Part shown: one piece after another, positions 10,485-22,252 of the stretch | How positions within the stretch are numbered: position 1 is the stretch's first letter | Layout: every line of letters begins with the position of its first letter | Source: Phytophthora quininea | Lineage: Eukaryota > Oomycota > Peronosporomycetes > Peronosporales > Peronosporaceae | Length of the DNA stretch: 64,000 nucleotides | Direction: 5' to 3' | Assembly (NCBI GenBank): GCA_011947345.1 | Contig: JAAVTG010000523.1 | Span: 124,001-188,000 of the forward strand | Made by a program: the position numbers and the translations under genes | Notes under the pieces: generated by a model | What the model was told of the DNA's origin: nothing | Databases searched by the model: none | The model's input: only the letters and a program-made list of their open reading frames with translations

Positions 10485-11333
10485 TTAGCCATGCAGCTGG
10501 AAGATTGGACAGACCGCACGCTCTTGCCGAACGCACTGTGCTGAGGACATTGACAGAGTTGGTTTTGGGAGCACGGCATTACAGTGCCTCAGCGTCGGGC
10601 TGTGATCATAGCCGCTGCGTGGAGTCGTCGTGTGGATGGCCGAGGTCTTCTTGCTTTTCTTGTAGAGGTTGAGCAGGATGCAGAGGGCGATGGAGCCGCG
10701 CATGTACACGCCCTGAGGAAATTCCCACGACACGTTGGTGGCATTCTTCAGCACCATGAACACGTACTCGTGGGTCGCCACGACAAAATACATGAACAAT
10801 TCCATTTTGTGCTCACTCAGAACACGTCGAAAGCCGCCGGACAACGACAAGTAGAAGAACCGGAAGATCGGAACGAACGTCAGCGTCAGGGACTCGACAA
10901 TGTTTGAAAACGTGTGCGTCTCGTCGCCGAACCCCACGCCGGCAGCTTGGACCGTGGCCAGAAGCATATTCACCCAGTCTAACACGATCAGCAACTCGGC
11001 CGCGAACGTGAAGTACGTGATGGATCGCAGCTTGACTTTAGCTTGAACAGCGTGGCCGATGATCGTGATCTGGATGAGGAACATGAGCTGCAAACACACC
11101 TCCGAGATGTCGTTGAATCTCAGCATCGTGGTGTCTTCTTTGTGGAAATACACGTGCGAGGCGAATCCGATAAAGGAGCTCAGAAGCAGCATCTGCACTC
11201 GCCATTCACGTCGCCTCGAGTAGTAGACCGATATGAGATACTGGAACAAGCCAAAGTCGATCATCAGCATGAGTGGCAGAAAGAGAGCCCTTGAGATGGA
11301 ATCCATGCCTTCTTGCGTGACGATCATGTTCAC
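10485..11333 (-). CDS. multi-pass membrane protein, oomycete family, copy 2
   Basis: A 282-residue paralogue of the gene at 9121, in convergent orientation. The matching landmarks are MDSISRALFLPLMLMIDFGL, LLLLSSFIGFASHVYFHKED, FNDISEVC, QITIIGHAVQAKVKLRSI, TLTFVPIFRFFYLSLSGGFR and SWEFPQGVYMRGSI. Membrane spans line up with copy 1, whereas the C-terminal tail (after about residue 215) is unrelated, Ser/Thr-rich and probably cytosolic. The frame is intact from ATG 11333 to TAG/TAA at 10485. Tail-to-tail placement with strong similarity points to duplication by inversion. Function unknown. Confidence 0.7.
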   Translation of the reverse strand: MNMIVTQEGMDSISRALFLPLMLMIDFGLFQYLISVYYSRRREWRVQMLLLSSFIGFASHVYFHKEDTTMLRFNDISEVCLQLMFLIQITIIGHAVQAKVKLRSITYFTFAAELLIVLDWVNMLLATVQAAGVGFGDETHTFSNIVESLTLTFVPIFRFFYLSLSGGFRRVLSEHKMELFMYFVVATHEYVFMVLKNATNVSWEFPQGVYMRGSIALCILLNLYKKSKKTSAIHTTTPRSGYDHSPTLRHCNAVLPKPTLSMSSAQCVRQERAVCPIFQLHG

Positions 11334-11950
11334 GATTTAATCCGGAAGTTAAATGGCGACAACTGAAGGTGGACAGTGGCGAAGGAGACCGTCGACTTGG
11401 CCCAGAACTGAGGTGCTGAGCGTTACCGGCACTAAAAACGCAGTCTAGTCCAGGACGATATTTTACGCCTCGATTCTGATGATCATGGGAGTCGCCTTGT
11501 CCACTTCACGGACGACTGTCGACGAAGGTGCCTACGGCGGCATCTCTCTCGTGATCAAGACATTGCATGCGCCTCTCGGTGCCAGACACGCGTCGTGATG
11601 ACACCATTCAAAATGAACGGTGGGGAAGCTTGTCTTGCCACGCGCTTGTTGCTGACAATCACGACGAAGCGATTTGGACGAGGCAAACGCTTGCAGGGCG
11701 TGCTATGGAGTCACTACTGTTAACATGACAGTGTGTTACGCTGATGGTGAATCCGCCTCCAGCGTTAAGTGATCGACCAAGACCGTGCTCTGACGACCAT
11801 CCCGTTGATCTGGTTGGGTCAGGGCACGCATCCGGGGCAAGCGATCGGCCATCAGTGCTCATGGTGCACGATCGATTGATTAGTCGTGATTCATGACTCA
11901 GAGGCTCCACTCTGGCACGCGGTCTGCTGAGCGGGCAGTTCCCGATTTGC
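11334..11950. other. intergenic, shared upstream region
   Basis: This is the divergent promoter region for the minus-strand membrane protein and the plus-strand BT1 transporter. I see nothing definite in it. Confidence 0.4.
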
Positions 11951-13626
11951 TTGGCCACTACCATGACCCAGCAGTCTCCAACAAGCACAACCGAGCCGAA
12001 GGTGATCCTGGAGTCGCCGGGTGTCGACTATGAAGGCGTGAAGACTCCCGTTACTGACATCGAAGGTGGTGCGCTCGAGCCCGGAGGAGCGCCGTCCGTG
12101 TTTTCATGGCAGCACATCGGTCTACTGGCTCACATTGCGTCCGTCGGGGTCGTATATGGCACACTGTCGGGGGTCATCTACTCTGTGCTCAACAACTATC
12201 TGTACATGTCGGCGGTGCTGACGGCCACTGCTCAAGCGCTGGTGAGACTACCGAGAGCTCTTCGCTTCTTCACGGCCATTTTCTCGGACTGCTACCCGAT
12301 CTTTGGCTACCGTCGTCGCCCGTACTTGATCATCGGCTGGGTGCTCACGTTCGTGTGCTGCTTCTTGATGGCGGTGTTGCCGCTAGGTGACCCGTACTAT
12401 GGCGACCCAGCCCTCGCGGACATCGATGAAGACGAGCTTACGGTCGAGCAGCAAGCGATGATCAACTACGACGCGCCCAACAAAGGTATCAAGCTGATCG
12501 TTTTCTTCGTGTTCGCGAACTTGGGCACGGTTATCTCGTTCGGGGCTTCGGACGGCTACATGATCGAGTTGGCTCGTCGTGAGCCTGAAGCAATTCGTGG
12601 TACGGTGCAGTCGCACGTGTCTGCCGTCCGCCAGATCTTCATGGTGTTGGCTGCATTCATGACTGGCCTCGGTCTCAACAGTGAAGACTACGGTGGTGAT
12701 TTCTCGTGGAGTATGGGCTTCAACGCCATCATGGGCGTCTGTACTGCCTTCTCTTTGTGACCATCCCGCTATGCTGGTTCTGCGTGACGGAGGAGAAGGC
12801 ACCGCGCAAGTCCATGAGGAAGTTCTTCCTCTACATGTTCGACCTGGTGCAGCACCGCGTTATGTTCCAAGTGATCGCCTTCCGCTTCTTCCGGCAGATC
12901 CTGTCGCTGTTTTCAGTGACGGCATCGAGTCCGATCCAAAGTACGTGGGCGAATGTGACGCCGCTCAACGACAGTCTCTCGGAGATGATCTCATGTTTGG
13001 TCACGTTCGTGTCGCTATGGATCGTCCGTCGCTGGGGATTGCACTGGAGCTGGCGCGCCGTCGTGGTCGTGTGTCAAGTCGGCGTTGTGTTCATCGACGC
13101 TTTCCCGACCTTCTTCACCATTTGGAACGTCTACCGTAGTCAGTGGTTTTGGCTCGGTGTTCCTCTGCTGGCCGAGTTCCCCAACAGTATCGGAGACTTC
13201 ATCGCGACGCTGTTTGTGGTTGAAGTGTGTGACAAGGGCAGTGAGGCCAGTCTCATGGGCCTGATGATCACCATCTCTGCTCTGGGGACGCCGTTCTCCA
13301 CGGTCATGTACAAGTCCGTGGACAGCTACTTCGACATTGAGCGCAAGTTCATCGTCAAAGATACCCACCACGTGCGTTCACAAGTCTCGTATGCGTACCT
13401 CATCGCCTACGCGTGCAATTTACTCTCGGTGATCTTCGTCGTGTGGCTACCACGGCAGAAGGCTGAAGTGCACGCACTCAAGGCTCAGGGTGGAAAAAGT
13501 AAGCTGCTGGGCACGCTGACTGTGTGCTACCTCGTGTTCGCCTTCTTCTGGATCGTCATGACAAACGTGCTGAGTCTGTTCGACTCCACGTCATGTTTAA
13601 GAATCGCCGGAGGCTCGGGCTGCTAA
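11951..13626 (+). CDS. BT1/folate-biopterin transporter family protein
   Basis: A major-facilitator-type transporter of about 558 residues. A cytosolic N-terminus of about 50 residues is followed by roughly twelve spans. Family signs are the first helix HIGLLAHIASVGVVYGTLSG, the loop FGYRRRPYLIIGW between helices 2 and 3, GASDGYMIELARREPEAIRG, and the C-terminal FDSTSCLRIAGGSGC ending. BT1/FBT members move folates or biopterin across the plasma membrane in trypanosomatids, plastid lineages and oomycetes. The substrate here is not shown by sequence. One single-base frameshift near 12745 (…MGVCTA / LLFVTIPLCWFC…) splits the frame. Both halves are fully conserved around it, so an assembly error is likely. 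TAA at 13624-13626. Confidence 0.75.
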
Positions 13627-13789
13627 AATGTTGCATTCTACGAGAAGATAATCCGAAACAGCACGCACCGTTGGAAGTTCAAACTAGGCAGCAGGTTAAT
13701 GTCAGTTTGGAAGAGCACACCAGGAGCCTTGACTCATTACAGGACAGGATACACGGTGCTTCGACTCTGGCGATTTCCAGGGTAGCAGC

Positions 13790-14816
13790 TTAATTGCCAC
13801 GGCCTTTAGTTTTTCGGATACTCGCATCTGGACGGCACAGCGTGAGTAGGTCGTACGCAGCTTGCAACGACTCCCCGTCAAGATGGACAGGCTCGATATC
13901 CGAGTCGGACGGAGAAGCTGCGTCGCTGCTGTCGTCGTTCAGATCGTTGAAAGGGTACTTCTTTGACTTTTTCGACAGGCTTAAATAAATGACGGGGAAC
14001 ACCTTTGGCTTTTTGGCTCTGGATGTTGGCGGTGACGGCCCCCTTTTAGCGGAACTGGGTGGAGATGACACACTCTCCAACTTGTCCTTCAGTCTTCGAC
14101 GTATCTCGACGTTACGAGTGCTCGACAGTGTTAAGAATGGCGGTCTTTTCAGTCGAGTCTCGCTCCACATCACCTTCGTGAGCTCCTCCAGCTGAGCCAC
14201 GATGCGGCTGGCCGTCTTGCAGTCCCAGCAGAGCTTATCTCGGAGTATAAACTTTCTCTGACCGAAGTTCTTGGGGATCGTCTTGCCGTCGATGGTGCCG
14301 GCACACAACTTCTTGGACACTCGCATGGGGTCGCATTGCAGCTGTACAGCCAGATACCCTCGGAGTCGAATGCCCGTGGAAATGGGTAAATAGCCGGCTT
14401 CGAAGGCTTCAATGAGCTTCATGGTGAGCTTCTCCTCGGATTCAGTCCACTGGCCCTTACGCAGGAAGAATTCACTGCCTTTGCGTCGACTGGTTGGAGT
14501 ACGGCCAAAGGCGACGGCTCTTCCTCCACTTGGCAGAGTTTCCTTTTGCCAGTGGCGGCCTCAATCAAGGGCGAAAAAGGCAATTTCTTTCTTTCAGACT
14601 CCGTTACCGAGTTGAGAGTCTCATCCAGGGGCGAGATCGTGGAGTTGATGGACTCTGTGGCGACTGGAGAGAGGATGGCCGAGATTTTGAGGCCTCAAGC
14701 AGACTGTTGATGGCCTCGAAAGGCTCGATCTTGGCCCGCAAAGGGGGCGGCTTCGCTAGTACGGAGGGGGCCATGGAGTTTGAACTAGGATGGATGGAAG
14801 GCGGCGAGGCGTCCAT
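13790..14816 (-). CDS. GxWTxxEE-type (Myb/SANT-like) oomycete protein
   Basis: From ATG 14816 a Ser/Pro-rich N-terminus (MDASPPSIHPSSNSMAPSVL) leads, after frameshifts near 14630 and 14485, to the segment FFLRKGQWTESEEKLTMKLI. This is followed by EAFEAGYLPISTGIRLRGYL, AVQLQCDPMRVSKKLC and IPKNFGQRKFI. This pattern, a GxWTxEEE start, then LP..G..LR..L, then CDPMRxSKK, belongs to a family that I know to be repeated many times in Phytophthora genomes. It resembles a SANT/Myb-type helix region and is probably nuclear. The rest is a basic, Ser-rich tail with KRGPSPP and KKPKV nuclear-localisation-like clusters. No enzyme domain is present. DNA or protein binding is inferred. Confidence 0.55.
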
Positions 14817-15422
14817 GGTGGCCAGGTGAGGGCTGGAGGACTTGGGGACGCTTAGGAAACTTGAAGCAGCGGACTGCGAGTTGGAAATCGAAGTGAGCCG
14901 GACTTCGAAGGCGCGCAACGTCACAGATACCTCGGCTAGGTTAACACTATCCGGATAACCTTGTTTAAGTGAAAAGCCGCCCGGATAATCACAGATCGAC
15001 CGGAAGAGCTTCATTATGTAGTAGGTTGTCGCCCAGCTCGATAAATTCAAAGCATTTTCAAGTAGCGTTAAAATGTTGTAGTGAGGTTGTCCGCGAGTAG
15101 GTACTCGAGCGAGAACTTGTCCATGACCTTCTGCTGAGTCAGCAGTGCTAAGGGTATTGTGCGTCTTGTTAACTTTTGGGTTGCCCGTTGATTGACACTT
15201 CGAACGGGATCTTGCCGCCGTTGAGAGCAGCTTGTCCTGGCGCGTTTTTTTAGGGATCGGTTGCACTCTTGAGACGATAACCGCCGACAGCGTAAAATCG
15301 ACGCTTTCAACCGAAGCTTCGTGTTAGTTTGCACTTCCGTTTGTTTTGAATTTGGAAGGTATGAAATGATATGTAAGCAAGATATTTCCTTCATTCTCCC
15401 ATGTTCCATTCTGCTCCTGCAG
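14817..15422. other. intergenic, nothing recognised
   Basis: An open frame continues upstream of ATG 14816 on the minus strand but its composition does not look coding. A plausible intron acceptor (ctcctgcag) ends this stretch at 15422, just before the chaperonin-like fragment. Confidence 0.3.
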
Positions 15423-15779
15423 CTAGTCCTAGTACCCGACTTCGATGAAAATAATGGCCTTGCCCGCACCACCATGGCTTCCAGCTTGCCGCTGGCGTTA
15501 TTCAACATTACGATTGAACCTTTGGCTCAATCCGAGATAGAAGATGCCAACGGCACAAGCATTCGCCATACAGGATCGCAGGAACAATTTCGACTGGAAG
15601 CTCTTCGTCAAGTGGGGAATCGCCTGGAACATCTCGGAGCCACCGCGGTTCTCTCGCAGAAAATCATTCCAAAGTATTTGCAGGCATACCTAGCAGCAAA
15701 GGATATCTTCACGCTTGACCGACTGTCGCTCACATACATCCGTACGTCGTACGCCTTCATCGTTCGCCAAGCAGCCTAG
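15423..15779 (+). pseudogene. group II chaperonin-like (TCP-1/BBS-type) apical-domain fragment
   Basis: The stretch begins after a probable acceptor with LVLVPDFDENNGLARTTMAS, continues through LPLALFNITIEPLAQSE, then LRQVGNRLEHLGATAVLSQK and FTLDRLSLTYI. The pattern of a strand-rich start, a helix with LxxLG, then VVxSQK…I…L…I..LDRLS is that of the apical domain of TCP-1-related chaperonins, closest in feel to the BBS/MKKS branch. Only about 110 residues are present. The equatorial ATPase domains are absent on both sides, and the frame stops in the antisense of the Crinkler relic. It is read as a detached exon or gene fragment. Confidence 0.4.
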
Positions 15780-16664
15780 CTGCTCTTCTTCATCCCATGG
15801 GACTTGCTTCATATATTCCTGAACTATCAGTCCGAAAAGCTGTCGACTGTGCTGGATGACCCAGTCAAACACTGAGGAAGTCGTGCATCTCATAACAACC
15901 CTCCGTAACGACGGAACCACCATGCACCACGGTATTGGATTTCCTGACGTAGGTCGCGAATGATTAGTTGCAGTAAAAGGTTTCGTGCTGTGTCGTTCGT
16001 AGAGCTCGCAATGAACGGAAGTTCGAGGGAGCGAAAGACGTTCAGCATCGCCTGAAGTTTTTCTTCCATGCTTTCAGTCCACCAGCAATTGCTGCACCAT
16101 TGACACGAGGAAACTCATCCAGAAAGAGCTTGCTGCCGATATTTCGCGTCGTAACGAGAGACAAAAATCCAAACGCGTTGCCGATAATGCTATTATCGAT
16201 CCGCCAGTCGCTGAGAACAGTAGCTCCGTTAAGCATCTGCACGCTTCCTGGGGAAGTACAACAAGGTGAGAACAGAAATGACACTTACTGATTGTACACC
16301 TTCAGTCGTTTGGTGTTGCGACTTCCCGAAGTCAACAACAGAGCCCTCATCTTTCAAACCCAGATTATCACTTTTAACGCACTTTGGAAAGCAATCTGTC
16401 GCGAGCTGAATGCCTGGTACACCTCCTGGCTTGCGGGGTGCACGGCACGTAGAACACGTCAAAGCTCCATTAGTTGAACGCCATCTGCGTCTTGCCAGTG
16501 CCAGAAGAATTCTCCAGTACGACAAACGGCATCGGGTCCGCACGGTTGCGCACATCTTTTAAAGTCTTCACCACAGCTTCCACCTCTTTCGAGTTCTTTA
16601 AACGATCCGCAATGTCGTTGTACTGGGAGACAGCAGGATTTGGCGCGGACACTTCAACTATCAA
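15780..16664 (-). pseudogene. Crinkler (CRN) C-terminal ATPase-type domain relic
   Basis: The minus strand carries a P-loop (PFVVLENSSGTGKTQMAF, about 16480-16530), then an in-frame stop near 16475. Next come FDVFYVPC, then LFLDEFPRVNGAA (Walker B-like, near 16100) and, further on, FDWVIQHSRQLFGLI near 15850. These pieces in this order match the P-loop C-terminal domain of many oomycete Crinkler effectors, which enter plant cells. The N-terminal secretion/translocation domain is absent. A stop lies just upstream of 16664, and at least two stops and frame changes interrupt the body. This is a relic, read from pieces only. Its 5' edge lies about 70 bases from the divergent PPR gene start. Confidence 0.6.
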
Positions 16665-16732
16665 CTTTTGTCATTTTGGTACCAAGTTTTGGTTGGTACT
16701 TGACGGCTGGCCACAAATTCAATTCGCCAAAT

Positions 16733-19126
16733 ATGCTGCAAGTCCGCACGCTGCGTGCGCTGGCCCAGGCCAACGCGCGCCGCATCTCCAGCACTGCGGT
16801 GCTCTCCAAGCGCCGCGGCGGAGCGTCCGCCTTCGCCAACAAGAGCTCGTCCTGGAACCGCCACAAGGGCAACAAAGCGCCGAGCGCGCTGAGCACCAAG
16901 CAGAAGCTCAAGAAGGACACAGCGCCACACAAATCGCATCTAGAACGGATGCGCGATCTAAAAAGGGCGAAGCTGCAAATGCTAGAAACGCCAAGGAATG
17001 GGCCAAACTGGAGCGGAACGAAGAGCTCAACAAGGAGCTGGACGCCGTGTTCGACTACCTCAACAACTCTGGTCCTCAAGGAGACTACGTCTACGAGAAA
17101 GAAGACGCTGGGGGACGTGGACGAAGTGGACGCGCTGCAGAAACTCAATGCCATTGCCAGTAAAGACCCCGAAGTGCTCAAAGAAGTGGACGAGACCCAA
17201 AAGCAACTGGGCAAAGACGGCAACGAGCTCCACGTGGAGGACTACAACTTTCTACTGAGAGTGTACGCCTCCAAGGGACTGTACAAGCATGCCAACGCTT
17301 TGCTTTCTAGAATGGAAAAGAATCTAGAAATCAAGATCGACCGCGTCGTCGCGGACGTGCAAACTCAAGATGCCACCGAGTTGCAGCTGATGGACGACTT
17401 GGACAGCATCCGCACATGGTCGCTCCCGATGTCAAGTCGTACATGTTGTACGCGACTGCTTTGGGCATGAGCGGGCAAGCTGCGCCTGCTGTGAGAGTGT
17501 TAGGACGCATGAAAGAGAGGGGAGTGATCCCAGATATCTCCATGTACAATGCTGTCATGAGAGCGTGCGCCAAGGGAGGACGCGTCACTTGGGCCTACAA
17601 TGTCATGGAGAAGATGCAGGTGGCTGGCCATTTGCCCGACCGCGCTTCGTTTACGATCCTCATGAACGCTGCGATCGCCGAGAACGACGTCGACAAGGCC
17701 TTCGAGACGTTCAACCTCATGCGGACGCACGTTGCGGACCCGGATGAGGTCGCGTTCAACTGCATTATCAATGGCTTTGCACGGGTTGGACGAGTAGAAC
17801 GTGCATTGAACTTGTATGAGGACTTGTTGGAGTGCGGTCTAACCCCGTCACTCGTGACGTACAACACGCTCATCAACGCCTGCGCCAAGTCGCACTATTA
17901 CGCGCACAAGGCGGTGGATTTCTACAACGAACTGCAGGAGCTGTACGACTACATCCCGGACTTGTACACGTACAATACAGTGCTTCACGCCTGCGCCAAG
18001 CACGGCGACTTCATCCAAGCAGAGCAGATCATGCGCCACATGGAGAAGCACCAGGTGCCGATGGACGAGATCGTGTACAACACGCTGTTCAATGTGTACG
18101 CTCGTGCGCAGATCCGTAGTATTGTAGATAAGGCCCCTCGCAACCAAAAGGCTCCACCGAAGCCCGAGCCCATTTACCAGGAGCCGACGGAGTGGGACGA
18201 CAAGGGCAACTTGATCGACTTAACTCGTCCTGGTAAGGAAACGTACTCGCTGCAGAATGCCAACTACGACGGGCGATTCGATGAGGATGGAGCGGAGGAA
18301 GAAGAGGAAACCTACAAGCTGAACGACGAAGCATTGCGTGAAGTAGAAGAGTTGCGCAAGAAGGACAAGGAGCAGCACGAGGAGATGCTGAATGCAGAGA
18401 CCACTGAGGTAGCAAAGACCGAGAGGAGTATGGAGGTCTACGGCGACGAAGATGACAAGCTGTTTGCCGACAGTGAGGAGTCGCTGAACTTCGAGTTCGT
18501 GCCCATGGACTTGAGCGATTTCGGCAAGTTCCAGACACTCAACATCAAGCGCGCCGAGAGCCGCTTCCACGAGATGACGATCGAGAAGGCATGACGCCTT
18601 CCTTGATCACACTCAACTCAATGCTTTCTGTCTACTGTAATGCCTTGCGCTTGGGGTCTGCTCGGACCTTCTTGAGGGAGACCTTCGCCAAGTACGACCA
18701 GAAGCCTGACAAGTTCACCTACCGTGCCATGATGCAAATGTTCACACGAGCAAAGAGAACGCTAGACGCCCAGGAGTTGATGGAGCAAGTCCGTAAGGAC
18801 ATCGCCGAGGAGACGTCGAGGCCGACGACGTGATCTTCGGCTTGTTGGTCGACTACTACGCCAAGAAGGGGCTGCTGCGCCGTGCGCTGGTTACGCTTGA
18901 AGATGGTGACGTGCACGGCGTGCAGCTCCAGGAGACACATCTCAAGAAGATTCGTAAGCTCACAGAACGCTACGGCATCTTCACCGACCTCATCCCGGAA
19001 GACCCGAACGCCGTCCTCTTTGCCGGCAAGCGCCACAAGCTCATGGAGAAGCGGAAGGTACGCGCGGAGGTGATCGAGTACAACCGCAAGATTGGCAAGC
19101 GCTTCTTGCTGCCGGATACGGTCTAG
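16733..19126 (+). CDS. pentatricopeptide repeat (PPR) protein, mitochondrial-type
   Basis: ATG 16733 starts a basic presequence (MLQVRTLRALAQANARRISS) typical of mitochondrial import. From about residue 220 come tandem 35-residue PPR units: VKSYMLYATALGMSGQAAPA, DISMYNAVMRACAKGG, FTILMNAAIAENDVDKAFET, VAFNCIINGFARVGRVERAL, LVTYNTLINACAKS, LYTYNTVLHACAKHGD and VYNTLFNVYARA. A long acidic insert (about 18150-18560) precedes two further units (LITLNSMLSVYCNALRLGSA, FTYRAMMQMFTRAK) and a basic C-terminus. PPR proteins bind organelle RNA for processing, editing or translation; the target is unknown. Frames change near 16980, 17105, 17405, 18595 and 18831, with conserved sequence throughout, so base-call errors are likely. 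The final stop is TAG 19124-19126. Confidence 0.75.
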
Positions 19127-19779
19127 ACGACAGTGATAGCTTGGTACCAGATACAACTAGTAGACTCATACACGCATACACATCACCAGTAGTGTTGAAA
19201 CCCTAGCTCCGGTAGCGACGTGCATGTTAGAGAGCTCTTCTTCGCAAAACTCTGCATCAATAGGTGGTCCATTTCGGTGCAGCCGTAGAGACCTTTACGA
19301 AGGGCGGTCGGATCGTCCATAGTTATACCACGTGAGCTGTTTGCTTAGTGTTCATCAAGACTCCCGCGCCGTGTCAATTTGTGGTCCGACAGCAAAGATG
19401 TCGAAGCTAATCTGTCGTTCAACACGTTGAAGGAGCCAGTCGACCTCCCATCTCGAGAGTTCTCTAGCGGATCGGACAATTGAACAGCTTGTGCACTTTC
19501 TTGGTGTCAACCATCGCGTGTCGGGGCTCTTCGGCAACAAGTTTGCAGCGTTACTCCGCTGGCCGTTCGGTCTCTGCAATTGCACGAACACCCCGGCTCC
19601 GTAGTGTTCGGTGACCTCGCCCAACAAGCTGTTGGGCTGATCATGGGATTGAGTTCTCGCAGCGTGGTGTGGATCAAACACATTGCGGCAAAAAACAAAC
19701 CGGCCTCTGGCTCTGCTGCCAAACACTTTCGATCCACGTCAGTTCTGCTTTGACTTCACTGTGCGTAAGCCGATCCAAA
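19127..19779 (+). other. intergenic with a short coding-like remnant
   Basis: Between about 19500 and 19745 the plus strand reads VNHRVSGLFGNKFAALLRWP and, after a frame change, VVFGDLAQQAVGLIMGLSSR and WIKHIAAKNKPASG. It looks like worn coding sequence, but I could not assign a family. Nothing else is seen. Confidence 0.25.
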
Positions 19780-22137
19780 ATGTGGGCCAGCAGCAGCATG
19801 GTCAGCGAAAGTGGCTGCAGTGAACGCGGCATGCGAATCGAACGTGACGACAGCGAGCGACGACTGACGATCACTCGAGGACCGGGAGATCCCAACTCGA
19901 CTTGGAATGTCCAGCTATCGGACCAGGAAATCGTCTCGGATTTATTGGCGACGTTGCCGAAGTTGAAAGCAGGTGTGGAAGACCTTGAGGAAGACGCGGC
20001 TCATTGGCATCGCAAGTCGAAGAATGGCGATTCCGTGGAGGTGTTCGAACTTGCTCCCAGTCGTGACGGTGGAGGAGACGACACGGACATTGTCCATGCC
20101 GTGATGGCGACGATCGAGATCGAGTGCCATTTGAACGAAGTGCTGAACGTGCTCACAAGCCACAAGACGTCGCACGACTTGGAAGCGTCAATGCAAGCGA
20201 TTATCCCCAAGAAGAAAGTCAGACAGGGGAAGTATTGCTGCAGCCTCACTGCACGACCTTGGACGGCGGCCCAATCCGGAAAACTCGAGCAAAGTCCTCA
20301 CGTGGAGGAAAAGCAGTTCGATTTGATAATTCAGCTATCGATTTGTCTGAGAGCGACAATGAAGAGCGCAAGGTGCTGGTCAGTGTCAGTATGACCCGCT
20401 TTCGATCCAAACGGCGAATCGACTTGCAAGGCAGACTTCGCAACCGCCACCAACGTCTCCAGAAATTGTGTTTGGCGACGTTGACCCACCAATTTGCCGG
20501 CAAGCAGCGTGCAGTGCATGTGATTAAGACGCTTCCCAGGACAATCCACGAACAACTCGCTCCCGTCGAAGAGAAGCTCAAAAGTAGGTCGGTGTTAGGC
20601 AGCGGATTGCGTGGACTGGACCACATCTCAGTAGGTTTTGATATCCAGACGCGAAATGTGCACTGCATTGGAGCTCGTGGCGCTGTCCAGTCGACGAGAA
20701 TTGTAGCTCACGGATACGCGTCGGTGTCTCCCCGGATCGGTTTGGCCAGCAGCAAATGCAGTCCAAATCATCCTACAGTCCGGCTGAACTGGCCCAATAT
20801 CGCTCAGCTCACGTCAACGCAGAGGCTAAGCACGTGATTGAATTGCTGACGACATCGCTGCAGCGTTTCGAGCGAGTGATCCGTCGACGACGACTTGGTC
20901 TTCAGACCTTCATGACTGTGAAGCCTCAAAGCAAGGAAGGCGGTCTTCCGCACGGCATGCAGACCTGTCGGATTTGTGAGAAGCGGTTTTCGCTGCTGCG
21001 TCGTGAATTATACTGCCAACTTTGCGGCCACGTCTGCTGCGCCGAGTGTTCCAAGCTGTATGAGGTTGAAGAGCAAGTTGGTGAAGTATCAAAGAAGCGG
21101 CTGTGCGTGCGCTGCATCGCCAACGTGGACTCTTGCGTCTTTGAAGACGAGGACTTCCTCACCGCGTTGGGACCTGCAGTGGTGGCTGAAAGCGAGTCCG
21201 ACGAAGTCGAACCGGACTACGAATTCAGTTCTCCCATCGAAAAAGTCCCTAAGCTGCCGAGCATTGATTCCAACACGACAATGCTGTCCGAAGCAGACAC
21301 TGCCGACAGTGCAGACGAAATGTCCATCTCTCAGCTAGCCCCAGACAATCCGTTGGAGCGTTCTCAGGCGTTGCAGACTCTGGATCGCCTAGTTAATTCT
21401 CAACTACGCAACCCGCTAAAGCAATCACGAGCCAACCAGCTACGAGAAGACGTTGAAGACCATCTCCGACGCACACTCCGCAGCACGCTACGTGACACGA
21501 AGAGGATGTTTTCCGGAGAAGAGTCTTCCTTCTCCATTGCACCTTCGAAGCGGGACTATCAATTGGAATTCGACGGTAGTATGACCATGTCTCCAGCTCA
21601 CCCGTTGCCCCGAAGCCTCTTCCAGTCCACGAACGCAGACGATTGGAACACATTGTGCGGTCTGGAGCGTTGAGCCCCGTGTACGATCGAAGTGCACTCA
21701 ATATGCTCGCGCAGATCGCCGCTGCCCATCTTAACTGCCCCATCGGATACCTGACGATGATCGATGGCTCAACGCAGTACGTGGTCGGTTTGCACCCTAA
21801 AGGGGCCATCGGGATGTCCATTCCTCGCGAAGAGTCCATGTGCTCGTATACTATCTACCACGAGAGGCCTCTGGTCGTCAAGAACGCGCTCAACGATGTC
21901 CGCTTCAGCCACATGGGCTTCGTCAACCAAACAGGACTGAGATTCTACGCTGGGTTCCCCATCCGCGCACCCGACACCACCATCGTGGCCACCATTTGTG
22001 CAGCAGACTTTGTGCCGCACAAATACATTTCCGCCAAGCAGTACGCCGAGATGGAAGCTCTCGCAGACTTGGCAGCAACTCTTACCATCGCTCCAGGCGG
22101 AGACAACCGGAACGGCCCATTCCCACGGTGGCCGTAA
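19780..22137 (+). CDS. START-like/FYVE-type/GAF protein, copy A
   Basis: From ATG 19780 the order is an N-terminal conserved block (LSDQEIVSDLLATLPKL), a START-like lipid-binding region with TFxxQFxGxxRAVHVxKTLP and LDHISVGFDI, and the basic helix FERVIRRRRLGLQTF. Then comes a FYVE-type zinc finger (CRICEKRF…LLRRELYCQLCGHVCCAECS…CVRC) and a C-terminal GAF domain (ALNMLAQIAAAHLNCPIGYL, MIDGSTQYVVG, FYAGFPIR). START domains carry lipids, FYVE fingers dock on membranes and GAF domains bind small ligands, so a membrane-linked signalling role is inferred. Frame changes fall near 20225, 20755 and 21640. It is the most diverged of the three tandem copies (20-30% of aligned residues differ even in the finger). 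TAA at 22135-22137. Confidence 0.75.
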
Positions 22138-22252
22138 GCGATATCAACAGTAAAATGAAATATAAAGCACATTAACTGAGCATGTTGCAAAACTATAGCA
22201 AAACTAGTTGTACAGTAAAAAAAAGTCATCATGCCTGCATTCTCTAATCAGT

